From the NCBI RefSeq assembly GCF_015159595.1, contig NZ_CP063304.1, forward strand, positions 1,240,001 to 1,304,000: DNA of 64,000 bases, in the 5' to 3' direction. Below, piece after piece: positions 42,199 to 51,375 of this stretch. The DNA is from Blautia liquoris (GTDB taxonomy: Bacteria > Bacillota > Clostridia > Lachnospirales > Lachnospiraceae). Both the position numbers and the translations under genes were made by a program. The notes beneath the pieces were generated by a model. That model was not told where the DNA came from. It saw nothing but the letters and a program-made list of their open reading frames with translations, and ran no database searches. Each line of letters starts with the position of its first letter. Within the stretch, counting starts at the first letter, position 1.

Positions 42199-43563
42199 AT
42201 GATTAATATGCTTGAAGTCAATGAGACGAATCACATGATCTCAGAAGAAAATCTGGATGTGAGAACGATCACAATGGGTATCAGCCTTTTGGATTGCATC
42301 GATTCTGATCTTACGAAAGTAAACGAAAAGATTTATCATAAAATTATCACATATGCCAGAAAGCTGGTAAGTACTGGAGACGAGATTACCGCACAGTATG
42401 GGATTCCTGTTGTGAACAAACGAATATCTGTGACTCCGATCGCCCTTGTCGGGGCAGCCGCGTGCAAAAGGCCTGAGGACTTTGTCACGATTGCAAAAAC
42501 CCTCGACTGTGCTGCGCACGAGGTCGGTGTCAATTTTATAGGAGGATATTCGGCACTGGTATCGAAAGGAATGACCCCGGCAGAAGAAAACCTTATCCGC
42601 TCTATTCCTGAGGCCATGGCAAAGACTGAAAATGTCTGTGCGTCTGTCAATGTAGGATCTACAAAGACAGGCATCAATATGGATGCAGTACGGCTGATGG
42701 GTAAAATAATTAAAGAAACAGCCTACGCCACAAAAGATGAAAACTGCATGGGATGTGCCAAATTGGTTGTGTTTTGCAACGCTCCGGACGATAATCCTTT
42801 TATGGCCGGTGCCTTTCACGGGGTAACAGAGGCCGATGCTGTGATCAATGTCGGTGTCTCCGGTCCCGGAGTGGTAAAGCATGCGCTGGAAAAGGTAAGA
42901 GGTGAAGACTTTGAAGTGCTCTGTGAGACGATTAAGAAGACTGCTTTTAAAGTGACACGTGTCGGACAACTTGTCGCAGGGGAAGCATCCAGACGTCTTG
43001 GAGTTCCATTTGGAATTGTGGATCTCTCTCTGGCCCCGACACCGGCAATAGGCGATTCTGTGGCAGAAATTCTTGAGGAGATCGGGCTGGAGGCTGTCGG
43101 AGCTCCCGGTACAACAGCGGCACTTGCACTTTTGAATGATCAGGTGAAAAAGGGTGGTGTTATGGCATCCTCTTACGTGGGAGGGTTAAGCGGTGCATTC
43201 ATCCCGGTCAGTGAGGATCAGGGAATGATTGATGCGGTAAATGCAGGTGCCCTTACGATAGAAAAACTGGAGGCGATGACCTGCGTCTGTTCCGTGGGAT
43301 TGGATATGATTGCGCTTCCGGGGGATACATCGGCTGCAACACTTTCCGGAATCACAGCAGATGAGATGGCTATCGGAATGATCAATCAGAAAACCACAGC
43401 TGTTCGTCTGATCCCTGTGATCGGAAAGGGTATTGGAGATATGGTTGAGTTTGGCGGCCTTTTGGGATATGCTCCTATTATGCCGGTGAATCGTTTTTCA
43501 TGTGAAAAGTTTATCAGCAGAAAAGGCAGGATACCCGCTCCGGTTCACAGCTTTAAGAATTGA
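42199..43563 (+). CDS. UPF0210 / DUF711 family protein (PFL-like fold)
   Basis: This is a 454-residue member of the DUF711/UPF0210 family, soluble with a fold related to pyruvate formate-lyase-type barrels; its biochemical role is not established. Family segments include the opening [18 protein letters not shown] with DVRTITMG, and a Gly-rich [19 protein letters not shown]. The ATG has GGGGG upstream, 11 bases after the ACT gene. Its last 11 bases overlap the 3' end of the convergent tmcAL gene. Confidence 0.9.
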   Translation: MINMLEVNETNHMISEENLDVRTITMGISLLDCIDSDLTKVNEKIYHKIITYARKLVSTGDEITAQYGIPVVNKRISVTPIALVGAAACKRPEDFVTIAKTLDCAAHEVGVNFIGGYSALVSKGMTPAEENLIRSIPEAMAKTENVCASVNVGSTKTGINMDAVRLMGKIIKETAYATKDENCMGCAKLVVFCNAPDDNPFMAGAFHGVTEADAVINVGVSGPGVVKHALEKVRGEDFEVLCETIKKTAFKVTRVGQLVAGEASRRLGVPFGIVDLSLAPTPAIGDSVAEILEEIGLEAVGAPGTTAALALLNDQVKKGGVMASSYVGGLSGAFIPVSEDQGMIDAVNAGALTIEKLEAMTCVCSVGLDMIALPGDTSAATLSGITADEMAIGMINQKTTAVRLIPVIGKGIGDMVEFGGLLGYAPIMPVNRFSCEKFISRKGRIPAPVHSFKN

Positions 43564-44767
43564 TGATGACCAGAGGAATACTTCTCTCATCACAGGTGGC
43601 TTGACAGGATTTTATGGCAGCGACAGAATGATAGAGATTACTTGCAAACAAATCTTCGTAATAGGTTTCAAGCGGGGAATCGGCAAGTTTTCCTACAAGA
43701 GGACGTCTCGAGGATTTTTTTATTGCTGTGAGCAGAGGGACTGCATCGCGCCGAAACCCTAGCATTCTCAAAAAAGACGGCGTATGCTCTCTTTGATCGA
43801 TGTTGAGGATGGCGTGCAGCAAAGAGCGGTTAATCCGTGTCCGGGTGATATCTCTAGTTTTTAAAAGGGCGGAAAATTGCGAAAAGCTCTGAAAATCCGA
43901 AAGAGATCCCACGGCCCTGTTTGCGAGACTTTTCGGAAAATCAAGATATGAGGTCAGCTGATCTGCCGTGTGCTGCAGCAAAGAGTATTTTAAAAGCAGG
44001 GAATAGTCATCTTCAGTCATGAAACTATTGTTTTTCAGGCAGTCCATGAGATCTGTCAGTGTGTTATGAGGGACCAGATCTTTTAGGTGTTTCGATTTTT
44101 TTTCCAGAAGCAGCCTGCGGATAGCAGTTGCAGAGGCATACTTAGAGTCTGTTTCAATGGAATGGTAATTATTTGATGTTCGATGGACTGTACAAGGGAT
44201 GATGGAGCTGTTCAGCTCCTTTAATGCTCGGATATATTCAATGCCAAGTATATTATTTGGCGCACAGAGAAACTCTGTGGATAAGTCTGACTCTCTGTTT
44301 GGATAAGTAAAAGCGTAAGCTCTCTGTAGGGCTTTTTGATGGGCTGCGGGATAGGAACAACCTTTTTTCTGCTCTTCTTTTAGTATCGTCTTGTAACAGT
44401 TTGGCTCTTTGTTTACAATATCGGCGATCTCAAGAAAAGGACTAATGCTTCCGTGCTCACTTCCGAAACAGAGATAATCGACAACTCCAAGGTCATTCAG
44501 TATAGATACTGCTCCTTTTGCAAAATCTCTGGCACTGGATGTAGCATAGCGGACAGGAAGTTCAAGGACGAGATCGGCACCGCAATTCAGAGCCATTTTT
44601 GCCCTCAGATGTTTTTCTATGATAGCAGGAGTACCTCTTTGTACATAATCTCCGCTCATGACGATGACGAGGTAGTCCGCACCCGTCATCTTGCGGGCCT
44701 GTTCCATCTGATATGCATGTCCATTGTGAAAAGGGTTATATTCTGCTATGATTCCTGTAACTGTCAA
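43553..44767 (-). CDS. tmcAL: tRNA(Met) cytidine acetate ligase
   Basis: TmcAL (YlbM) activates acetate with ATP and acetylates the wobble cytidine C34 of elongator tRNA(Met) to ac4C. The nucleotidyltransferase-type motif [13 protein letters not shown] lies at 5-17, followed by [16 protein letters not shown]. The 404 residues match the family. The start is TTG at 44767, with AGGAGG six bases upstream. It is divergent from pta-ackA, the pathway that produces acetate, and converges with the DUF711 gene with an 11-base 3' overlap. Confidence 0.92.
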   Translation of the reverse strand: MTVTGIIAEYNPFHNGHAYQMEQARKMTGADYLVIVMSGDYVQRGTPAIIEKHLRAKMALNCGADLVLELPVRYATSSARDFAKGAVSILNDLGVVDYLCFGSEHGSISPFLEIADIVNKEPNCYKTILKEEQKKGCSYPAAHQKALQRAYAFTYPNRESDLSTEFLCAPNNILGIEYIRALKELNSSIIPCTVHRTSNNYHSIETDSKYASATAIRRLLLEKKSKHLKDLVPHNTLTDLMDCLKNNSFMTEDDYSLLLKYSLLQHTADQLTSYLDFPKSLANRAVGSLSDFQSFSQFSALLKTRDITRTRINRSLLHAILNIDQREHTPSFLRMLGFRRDAVPLLTAIKKSSRRPLVGKLADSPLETYYEDLFASNLYHSVAAIKSCQATCDERSIPLVIINS

Positions 44768-44820
44768 CTGGTACCTCCTGAGTAAGTGTATGCAAAAAAG
44801 AACAAAGTTACTTAACTGAT

Positions 44821-44829
44821 ATTATAACA
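44821..44829 (-). promoter_or_regulatory. Extended -10 promoter element of tmcAL
   Basis: On the minus strand TGTTATAAT contains a perfect TATAAT (44821-44826) preceded by TGT. No good -35 lies at 17 bases. Confidence 0.45.
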
Positions 44830-44893
44830 GAAATACCGTAAACACAAGGCTTTTTCGACATTTTCATATTTTTATAAAAAAGGCGAAAAGACC

Positions 44894-44922
44894 TTGAGGT
44901 CTATAGCTTTAAGTAATATAAT
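44894..44922 (+). promoter_or_regulatory. Promoter of pta-ackA
   Basis: TTGAGG (44894-44899) and a perfect TATAAT (44917-44922) lie 17 bases apart. The leader holds a small CCCC-TTC-GGGG hairpin (44943-44953) just before the ribosome site GGAAAGG. Confidence 0.7.
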
Positions 44923-44972
44923 AGAAACAATGGATAAAAAAACCCCTTCGGGGCGGAAAGGATACATGAAAC

Positions 44973-45968
44973 ATGGAATTTATTGATACAATTAAAGAAA
45001 AAGCAAGAGAGGACAAGAAGACCATTGTGCTGCCTGAGACAGAAGACAGAAGAACTCTGGAAGCGGCAGATCAGATCTTAAAGGAGGATCTTGCCAATAT
45101 TATTCTTATCGGATCTAAAGACGAGATTGAGAAGGGGAGCACAGGACTTGATCTGTCCAAGGCTGAATTTGTCGATCCTGAAACTTATGAAAAGACACAG
45201 TCTTATATTGACAAGGTTGTAGAACTTCGTTCAAAGAAGGGAATGACCCCGGAAAAAGCAAAAGAGACAATTTTAAATGACTACACCTATTACGGCGTAA
45301 TGATGGTTAAGATGGGTGATGCAGACGGACTGGTGTCTGGAGCTTGTCATTCAACTGCGAACACATTGCGTCCCTGTCTTCAGATTCTGAAGACTAAACC
45401 AGGCACAAAGCTGGTTTCTGCTTTTTTCCTGATGGATGTGCCTGATTGTGAGTACGGAGAAGATGGTCTGTTTGTATTCTCGGACTGTGGCCTGAATCAG
45501 AACCCGAACTCGGAAGAGTTGGCAGCTATTGCGGGTGCATCTGCCGATTCTTTCAGACTGCTGACCGGAAAGGACCCAAAAGTTGCCATGCTTTCTTATT
45601 CGACAATGGGAAGTGCAAAACATGCGGATGTGGATAAAGTTGCCGAGGCGACTAAGCGTGCGAAAGAATCTTATCCAGATCTCACACTTGATGGGGAACT
45701 TCAGCTTGATGCGGCTATTGTTCCCGAAGTTGGGAAGTCAAAAGCACCGAAAAGTAAGGTCGCAGGAAATGCGAATGTCTTGATATTCCCGAATCTCGAT
45801 GCAGGAAATATTGGTTACAAGTTGGTTCAAAGACTTGGAAATGCAGAAGCTTATGGTCCTCTGACACAGGGAATAGCTGCACCGGTTAACGATCTTTCAC
45901 GTGGGTGTTCTGCACAGGATATCGTGGGTGTTGTTGCGATCACAGCTGTACAGGCTCAGAATCAGTAA
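44973..45968 (+). CDS. pta: Phosphate acetyltransferase
   Basis: Pta converts acetyl-CoA and phosphate into acetyl phosphate and CoA, the first step of the ATP-yielding acetate branch. The 331 residues are the compact Firmicute form without the N-terminal DRTGG extension. Family marks include IVLPETEDRRTLEAADQIL near the start, MMVKMGDADGLVSGACHST, and LIFPNLDAGNIGYKLVQRL near the end. GGAAAGG lies upstream, and ackA follows after 21 bases. Confidence 0.96.
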   Translation: MEFIDTIKEKAREDKKTIVLPETEDRRTLEAADQILKEDLANIILIGSKDEIEKGSTGLDLSKAEFVDPETYEKTQSYIDKVVELRSKKGMTPEKAKETILNDYTYYGVMMVKMGDADGLVSGACHSTANTLRPCLQILKTKPGTKLVSAFFLMDVPDCEYGEDGLFVFSDCGLNQNPNSEELAAIAGASADSFRLLTGKDPKVAMLSYSTMGSAKHADVDKVAEATKRAKESYPDLTLDGELQLDAAIVPEVGKSKAPKSKVAGNANVLIFPNLDAGNIGYKLVQRLGNAEAYGPLTQGIAAPVNDLSRGCSAQDIVGVVAITAVQAQNQ

Positions 45969-45989
45969 AAAGCGGAGGATTGATTACAA

Positions 45990-47198
45990 ATGAATGTATT
46001 AGTAGTAAACTGTGGAAGTTCATCTTTGAAATTCCAGCTGATTAATAATGATAAACAGGATGTTCTCGCAAAAGGAATTTGCGAGCGTATTGGTATTGAC
46101 GGACGTCTGGTATATGAACCGAAAAATGGAGAAAAAGAAGTGACAGATGCTCCCATGCCGACTCATGTAGAAGCTATTTCCATGGTGCTCGATGCACTCG
46201 TCAATAACAAAACTGGTGTTATTGAGTCTTTAAAAGAAGTGGATGCGGTCGGACATCGTGTCCTTCATGGAGGAATGAAGATTACTCAGCCTGTTATCAT
46301 CAATGATGAGGTGATCAAAGTTATCGAAGAATGTGCGGATCTGGGACCACTCCATAATCCGGCAAACCTTATGGGAATTAGTGCATGCATGAAGCTGATG
46401 CCTGGTGTGCCGGAAGTGGCCGTTTTCGATACGGCTTTCCATCAGACAATGCCTCCAAAGGCTTATATGTATGGGATACCAAAGGAGTATTATGAGAAGT
46501 ATGCGATTCGAAAATATGGTTTCCACGGAACCTCCCATAAATATGTTTCCCAAAGAACAGCTGAGTTTCTCGGGAAGGATGTCAAAGATCTGAAGACCAT
46601 CGTATGCCATCTGGGCAATGGCGCTTCGCTTTCAGCGGTAAACGGCGGTGTCTGCGTAGATACATCTATGGGGCTGACCCCTCTGGAAGGTCTGATCATG
46701 GGTACAAGATCCGGTGATATTGATCCCACCGTGGTAGAATATCTCTGTAACAAAGAGCATCTGACTCCTTCGGAAACACTTACGATACTAAATAAAAAAT
46801 CCGGTATGCTTGGTATGACCGGAATCTCCAGTGATTATCGTGATGTGTCTGAAGCTGCGGAAATGGGAAATAAGGAGGCGATTAACTGCCTTGAAGCATA
46901 TTATTACAGGGTTATCAAGTACATTGGTTCCTATATTGCAGCTATGGGAGGCGTAGATGTTATCACGTTTACAGCAGGACTTGGCGAACATGGTATACCG
47001 CTTCGCCGGGAGATCTGCAAAGCCTTTGAGTTTATGGGACTTATGTTCGATGATGAGGCGAATGAACATGCCAATGCGAAAGAGACAGTTATTACAAAAC
47101 CGGAATCCAGAATTACAGTTTGTGTGATTCCTACAAATGAAGAAATTCAGATCTGCAAAGAGACAGTTAAACTGGTAGAGCAGCAGAAAAATGCTTGA
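45990..47198 (+). CDS. ackA: Acetate kinase
   Basis: AckA makes ATP and acetate from acetyl phosphate and ADP. The ASKHA-fold signature NCGSSSLKFQL lies at 7-17; VFDTAFHQTMP, HLGNGASL and FTAGLGEH are further marks, and the 402 residues match. GGAGGA precedes the ATG. It forms an operon with pta. A perfect promoter for the following gene overlaps its stop codon. Confidence 0.97.
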   Translation: MNVLVVNCGSSSLKFQLINNDKQDVLAKGICERIGIDGRLVYEPKNGEKEVTDAPMPTHVEAISMVLDALVNNKTGVIESLKEVDAVGHRVLHGGMKITQPVIINDEVIKVIEECADLGPLHNPANLMGISACMKLMPGVPEVAVFDTAFHQTMPPKAYMYGIPKEYYEKYAIRKYGFHGTSHKYVSQRTAEFLGKDVKDLKTIVCHLGNGASLSAVNGGVCVDTSMGLTPLEGLIMGTRSGDIDPTVVEYLCNKEHLTPSETLTILNKKSGMLGMTGISSDYRDVSEAAEMGNKEAINCLEAYYYRVIKYIGSYIAAMGGVDVITFTAGLGEHGIPLRREICKAFEFMGLMFDDEANEHANAKETVITKPESRITVCVIPTNEEIQICKETVKLVEQQKNA

Positions 47199-47223
47199 CA
47201 AGCTATCTGTGAATAGGTATAAT
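47195..47223 (+). promoter_or_regulatory. Consensus sigma-A promoter of the DUF177-rpmF operon
   Basis: Perfect TTGACA (47195-47200) and perfect TATAAT (47218-47223) are separated by exactly 17 bases. The -35 overlaps the ackA stop codon (47196-47198). Confidence 0.88.
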
Positions 47224-47249
47224 CTATAAAGTATGATTAGGAGAGAGTT

Positions 47250-47777
47250 ATGCTGGTTGAATTATCTAAGGTGATCTTCCATGAGGGATACACCATGCAA
47301 CAGGATACAAAACTGGATTTAACAGAGATTACTGTTCAGGGAGAACAGTTTCCCGTTCTGGCAGCTGATCCGGTGGAGCTTACGGTAACGAATTCCGGAG
47401 ACAGTGTTTTATTGATTCAGCTTCAGGGGAAAGTATCTGCAGTGCTTCCATGTGCGAGATGCCTGGAAGATGTGAAATATGATTTCCCTCTTTCTATAGA
47501 ACGTAGTGTTGATATGAAACTTTCTGCCGAAGAGATGGAAGAGTCGGAGGAAGAGTATAACTTTATTGAAAAGGGTCATCTGAATGTTGACCAACTGGTG
47601 GCGAATGAACTCTTAATCAACTGGCCGATTCGTGTTCTATGTAAAAAGGACTGCAAGGGAATCTGCAGCCGCTGCGGCGCCAACTTAAATCTTGGCGATT
47701 GTGGTTGTGACAGAGAAGAGTTAGACCCGCGAATGGCTGCATTAAAAGATATATTCAGCAAGTTTAAGGAGGTGTAA
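47250..47777 (+). CDS. DUF177 (YceD) family protein
   Basis: YceD-family proteins are encoded before rpmF in most bacteria and are linked to large-ribosomal-subunit or 23S rRNA homeostasis. The 175 residues include CARCLEDVKYDFPLSIER and the C-terminal Cys-rich segment VLCKKDCKGICSRCGANLN, which may bind zinc. AGGAGAG lies before the ATG, and rpmF begins two bases after the stop. It is transcribed from a perfect consensus promoter 30 bases upstream. Confidence 0.9.
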   Translation: MLVELSKVIFHEGYTMQQDTKLDLTEITVQGEQFPVLAADPVELTVTNSGDSVLLIQLQGKVSAVLPCARCLEDVKYDFPLSIERSVDMKLSAEEMEESEEEYNFIEKGHLNVDQLVANELLINWPIRVLCKKDCKGICSRCGANLNLGDCGCDREELDPRMAALKDIFSKFKEV

Positions 47778-47779
47778 TT

Positions 47780-47959
47780 ATGTCCATCTGTCCAAAGAAT
47801 AAATCATCAAAAGCAAGAAGAGACAAGAGAAGAGCAAACTGGAAAATGTCTGCTCCGAACCTTGTAAAATGCAGTAAATGTGGAGAGCTTATGATGCCTC
47901 ACAGAGTATGCAAAGCTTGTGGAACATATAATAAAAAAGAAATCATCTCTGTGGACTAG
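47780..47959 (+). CDS. rpmF: 50S ribosomal protein L32
   Basis: This is a short 59-residue reading frame beginning MSICPKNKSSKARRDKRRAN, the L32 signature. The zinc-ribbon cysteines Cys31, Cys34, Cys44 and Cys47 are all present, so this is the zinc-containing (C+) form. AAGGAGGTG lies just upstream, overlapping the end of the DUF177 gene. A terminator follows. Confidence 0.96.
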   Translation: MSICPKNKSSKARRDKRRANWKMSAPNLVKCSKCGELMMPHRVCKACGTYNKKEIISVD

Positions 47960-47970
47960 TGAGAAGTTTG

Positions 47971-48000
47971 AGGGCTTTCCGGAAGCGGGAAGTCCTTTTT
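47971..48000 (+). terminator. Rho-independent terminator after rpmF
   Basis: A 9-base-pair stem (47972-47980 and 47987-47995, two G:T wobbles) is followed by TTTTT. Confidence 0.8.
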
Positions 48001-48060
48001 ACTATACAACGTGATACACAGATTGTTATGCACTTCTAAACATTGCAAGGAGACAAGACG

Positions 48061-48531
48061 ATGAAAGAAGATTATATTACATTTACCATTGGAAAGAAGA
48101 AAAATATTGCTCTTATTGCTCACGATAATGAAAAGGTCAAGCTTATTGACTGGTGCCAGAAGAATAAGGAACTGCTAAAGCAGCATAACCTGTGCGGGAC
48201 CGGTACAACAGCCAGGATGATCACGGATCAGACAGGGCTTACGGTCAGAGCATATAACAGTGGACCTCTTGGCGGTGATCAGCAGGTTGGAGCTAAAATC
48301 GTTGAAGGAAGGATTGATTTTGTTGTGTTTTTTTCAGATCCGCTTACGGCACAACCACATGATCCCGATGTAAAAGCATTGATGCGTATCGCGCAGGTTT
48401 ACGATATTCCGATGGCTGTAAACAAGGCGACTGCTGATTTTATGATACAGTCTAAGTTCATGAAAACAACGTATGACCATGAGGTGATTAACTTTAAAAA
48501 GAATGTATCAGATCGAGCCAAAAGTTTATAA
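48061..48531 (+). CDS. mgsA: Methylglyoxal synthase
   Basis: MgsA converts dihydroxyacetone phosphate to methylglyoxal and phosphate, a bypass used when phosphate is limiting or sugar phosphates accumulate. Key residues are readable: His21, Asp73 in GGDQQVG, and His100-Asp101 in PHDPDVK, plus the phosphate loop CGTGTTA. I choose ATG 48061, with AAGGAG nine bases upstream, giving 156 residues; the in-frame TTG at 48043 is inside that ribosome region. It stands between rpmF and a lipoprotein gene. Confidence 0.94.
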   Translation: MKEDYITFTIGKKKNIALIAHDNEKVKLIDWCQKNKELLKQHNLCGTGTTARMITDQTGLTVRAYNSGPLGGDQQVGAKIVEGRIDFVVFFSDPLTAQPHDPDVKALMRIAQVYDIPMAVNKATADFMIQSKFMKTTYDHEVINFKKNVSDRAKSL

Positions 48532-48548
48532 AAGTAAGGGGCGTTTGA

Positions 48549-49301
48549 ATGATGAAAAAAAGATACAAAAGTACACTGACGGCACTATGCCTGGCTGTAG
48601 TATTCACTTTGTCGGGCTGTTCATCGAAATTAACGGATAAGGTGACTGGGGATACAGACAAGATAATAGAAGAGTCTGACAGTACAGAAAAAAAAGATAT
48701 AAAGCAAGTAGATGATTCTCTGGAGAAACCGAATTTTACTACGAATCTTGAAGGACAGGTTCAATACGTCATTGGCACACAGGCCGAACCATTAACGGTG
48801 GAGGCTTCGGTAAGTGACGGAGGTACCGTGTCATATCAGTGGTATTCTAATAATGTGAATTCGAACGGCGGCGGAGAACAGATTCAAGGACAAACTCAGA
48901 ACACTTATGTTCCGGACACTTCCGAGGAAGGAATAAAGTATTATTTTGCTGTGGCTGCCAACACTAAGAATGATACCATTTCAAGGGCAACAAGCACTAC
49001 TGTTGAGGTGCAGGTTCTCCCGGAAGGCAATTGGGTTGAGGACGGAGGACTTAAGAAATATCAGCTTCATGATGGATCATTTGTCACGAATGCATGGAAA
49101 GATATCGAGGGGAAACACTATTTCTTCGATGAAAATGGAAACATGAAGGTCGGATGGTATGAGGATCCTGAAGGATCCTGGTTCTACATGAATCCCGATG
49201 GGAATCTGGCTAAAGATACTGAGGTTGATGGATTTAAGATCGGGTCGGACGGAAAATCAGAAGATAAAAAGCAGGCAGAGGAACAGGATCCTGCACAATA
49301 A
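48549..49301 (+). CDS. Lipoprotein with Ig-like and cell-wall-binding-like repeats
   Basis: This secreted lipoprotein has signal peptide and lipobox LSGC (Cys24), an acidic linker and then a bacterial Ig-like domain (about 70-155, with VEASVSDGGTVSYQWYSNN). Two to three aromatic repeats of the cell-wall/choline-binding type follow (HYFFDENGNMKVGWYEDP and SWFYMNPDGNL, about 190-225), and an acidic tail. It may attach to wall polymers while lipid-anchored. Its function is unknown. AAGGGG precedes the ATG. Confidence 0.8.
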   Translation: MMKKRYKSTLTALCLAVVFTLSGCSSKLTDKVTGDTDKIIEESDSTEKKDIKQVDDSLEKPNFTTNLEGQVQYVIGTQAEPLTVEASVSDGGTVSYQWYSNNVNSNGGGEQIQGQTQNTYVPDTSEEGIKYYFAVAANTKNDTISRATSTTVEVQVLPEGNWVEDGGLKKYQLHDGSFVTNAWKDIEGKHYFFDENGNMKVGWYEDPEGSWFYMNPDGNLAKDTEVDGFKIGSDGKSEDKKQAEEQDPAQ

Positions 49302-49323
49302 TAGAAGAAAAGCAGGTACGATT

Positions 49324-50349
49324 ATGGGTGAAAAAGTAAAGGTTGCAGTTGACGCTATGGGCGGGGACTATGCACCGGCAGAACCGGTAAAAGGGGCTGT
49401 GGATGCTGTTAATCAAAATGAGGATATCTATATTTTCCTGATTGGCCCACACAAAACAGTTAAACAGGAACTGGACAAGTTTAGCTATCCAAAGGACAGA
49501 ATTGAAATTGTAGATGCAACAGAAGTCATCGAGACGGGAGAGGCACCTGTAAAGGCAATCCGTTTAAAAAAGGATTCCTCTCTTGTCAAGTCCATGAATA
49601 TGGTGAGACATCAGGAGGCAGATGCTCTGGTATCAGCGGGAAGCAGCGGTGCGATTCTTGTGGGGGGTCAAGTGATTATCGGCAGAATTAAAGGCGTAAA
49701 ACGTCCGCCCCTGGCGCCGCTGATTCCAACTGAGAACGGTGTTTCTCTGCTCATCGACTGTGGAGCGAATGTCGATGCACGACCGGAACATCTGTGTCAG
49801 TTTGCATCCATGGGTTCTATCTATATGGAAAATGTTATTGGTGTGAAGAATCCGAAGGTTGCAATTGTCAATATCGGAGCAGAAGAAGAAAAAGGAAATG
49901 CACTCGTGAAAGAGACTTTTCCGATGTTAAAAGCCAACCGAAATATTAACTTTATTGGAAGCATAGAAGCAAGAGATATCCCAAAAGGAACAGCTGATGT
50001 GATTGTGTGTGAAGCATTTGTCGGAAATGTGATCTTGAAACTTTATGAGGGAGTCGGTTCAACCTTGATCAAAAAGGTAAAAGAAGGGATGATGACGACT
50101 CTTCGGGGTAAGGCAGGCGGACTTCTCGTAAAGCCTGCACTGAAGGAGACACTTAAGACTTTTGATGCCAGCAGATATGGCGGGGCACCGCTTCTCGGCC
50201 TGAAGGGTCTGGTAGTCAAGACTCATGGAAGCTCGAAAGCAATGGAATTTAAGAATTCAATCTTACAATGCATCCAGTTTAAGAATGAACATATCAACGA
50301 GAAAATTGAGGAGCACATTACCGATGGTGCTGCTGGTGGAAAGGATTAG
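49324..50349 (+). CDS. plsX: Phosphate acyltransferase PlsX
   Basis: PlsX makes acyl phosphate from acyl-ACP, starting phospholipid synthesis with PlsY. The N-terminus VKVAVDAMGGDYAPAEPV and the segments LLIDCGANVDARPEHL and ADVIVCEAFVGNVILK are typical. I choose ATG 49324, giving 341 residues as usual for the family; the open frame reaches back into the lipoprotein gene but has no support there. The ribosome site is weak (GCAGG). acpP follows two bases after the stop. Confidence 0.94.
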   Translation: MGEKVKVAVDAMGGDYAPAEPVKGAVDAVNQNEDIYIFLIGPHKTVKQELDKFSYPKDRIEIVDATEVIETGEAPVKAIRLKKDSSLVKSMNMVRHQEADALVSAGSSGAILVGGQVIIGRIKGVKRPPLAPLIPTENGVSLLIDCGANVDARPEHLCQFASMGSIYMENVIGVKNPKVAIVNIGAEEEKGNALVKETFPMLKANRNINFIGSIEARDIPKGTADVIVCEAFVGNVILKLYEGVGSTLIKKVKEGMMTTLRGKAGGLLVKPALKETLKTFDASRYGGAPLLGLKGLVVKTHGSSKAMEFKNSILQCIQFKNEHINEKIEEHITDGAAGGKD

Positions 50350-50351
50350 TA

Positions 50352-50582
50352 ATGGAATTTGAAAAGTTAGTTAAAATCATAGCGGATGTCCTGAATGTGG
50401 ATACGGAGGAGATTACTATGAGTACCACATTCGTCAACGATCTGGGAGCAGATTCACTGGATATCTTCCAGATTATTATGGGGATAGAGGAAGAATTCGA
50501 TATTGAGATATCCAATGACGACGCAGAAAAGATTGTAACTGTCGGCGATGCCGCCTCACAGATAAAAAAAGCAATTAGCTGA
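50352..50582 (+). CDS. acpP: Acyl carrier protein
   Basis: ACP carries growing acyl chains on a phosphopantetheine arm. The attachment site Ser35 lies in GADSLD, and the 76-residue acidic protein is of normal length. It lies between plsX and rnc, a classic order. A hairpin without a T tract follows. Confidence 0.96.
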   Translation: MEFEKLVKIIADVLNVDTEEITMSTTFVNDLGADSLDIFQIIMGIEEEFDIEISNDDAEKIVTVGDAASQIKKAIS

Positions 50583-50592
50583 AAGCAATGGG

Positions 50593-50628
50593 CAGGCTGT
50601 TTCAAGAGCATCATGTTGGAACAGCCTG
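50593..50628 (+). repeat. Intercistronic hairpin between acpP and rnc
   Basis: Arms CAGGCTGTTTCAA (50593-50605) and TTGGAACAGCCTG (50616-50628) pair over 13 bases with one G:T wobble; the loop is 10 bases. No T tract follows, so it is more likely a processing or partial termination element. Confidence 0.6.
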
Positions 50629-50676
50629 TTACGTGGTGTCAGGGTCTGACAGCATGATATTATCACAGGAGGTTGT

Positions 50677-51372
50677 ATGAATAAAACAGACCGTTTAAAA
50701 GAATTAGAAAAAAGAATTGAATATCGTTTTTTGGACTTTAGTCTTCTCGAAATGGCGATGAGACATAGTTCCTATACAAATGAACATAAGATGAGCAGAT
50801 TAGAATGCAATGAGAGACTGGAGTTTTTGGGAGATGCTGTTTTAGAGGTTGTGTCTTCAGAATTTTTGTATAATATGTATCCGGATAAGCCAGAAGGTGA
50901 GTTGACAAAGATGCGGGCCAGTCTGGTCTGTGAACCGACATTAGCATACGATGCCAGAGAGATTGACCTCGGAAGTTTTCTCCTTTTGGGAAAAGGTGAG
51001 GAGGCCACAGGGGGAAGAAACAGAGATTCCGTGACATCAGATGCTTTTGAATCTATTATCGGAGCTATCTTTTTGGATGGTGGTTTTGCTAATGCAAAAG
51101 AGTTCATTCTGGCTCATGTTTTGGATGATGTTGAACACAAACAGCTCTTTTATGATAGCAAAACTATCCTTCAGGAAATTATTCAAGGTGAAAAAGAAGG
51201 TGATGTCACCTACGTGATTACAGGGGAAAAAGGACCAGATCATAACAAAAGCTTTGATGCGGCAGTTCTGATAGAAACAGAAAAAATTGGCGAGGGATCC
51301 GGAAAAACAAAGAAAGCGGCAGAACAACAGGCGGCTTATGATGCAATCTGTAAAATTAAAAAAAGTAGGTGA
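50677..51372 (+). CDS. rnc: Ribonuclease III
   Basis: RNase III cleaves double-stranded RNA, including rRNA precursors. The catalytic signature ERLEFLGDAVLE lies at 47-58, and the C-terminal double-stranded RNA-binding domain (about 155-230) ends in SGKTKKAAEQQAAYDAI. The 231 residues match. AGGAGG lies before the ATG; smc follows after three bases. Confidence 0.96.
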   Translation: MNKTDRLKELEKRIEYRFLDFSLLEMAMRHSSYTNEHKMSRLECNERLEFLGDAVLEVVSSEFLYNMYPDKPEGELTKMRASLVCEPTLAYDAREIDLGSFLLLGKGEEATGGRNRDSVTSDAFESIIGAIFLDGGFANAKEFILAHVLDDVEHKQLFYDSKTILQEIIQGEKEGDVTYVITGEKGPDHNKSFDAAVLIETEKIGEGSGKTKKAAEQQAAYDAICKIKKSR

Positions 51373-51375
51373 CTT

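Noticed and set aside
42241-42969. A 242-codon minus-strand frame inside the DUF711 gene
   Set aside because: It is a shadow of a conserved gene, with a Cys/His/Arg-rich composition typical of antisense frames.
50658-50663. Separate promoter for rnc (TGATATTAT)
   Set aside because: The -10 would lie only 14 bases before the ATG, leaving no room for a ribosome site in the transcript, and there is no -35.
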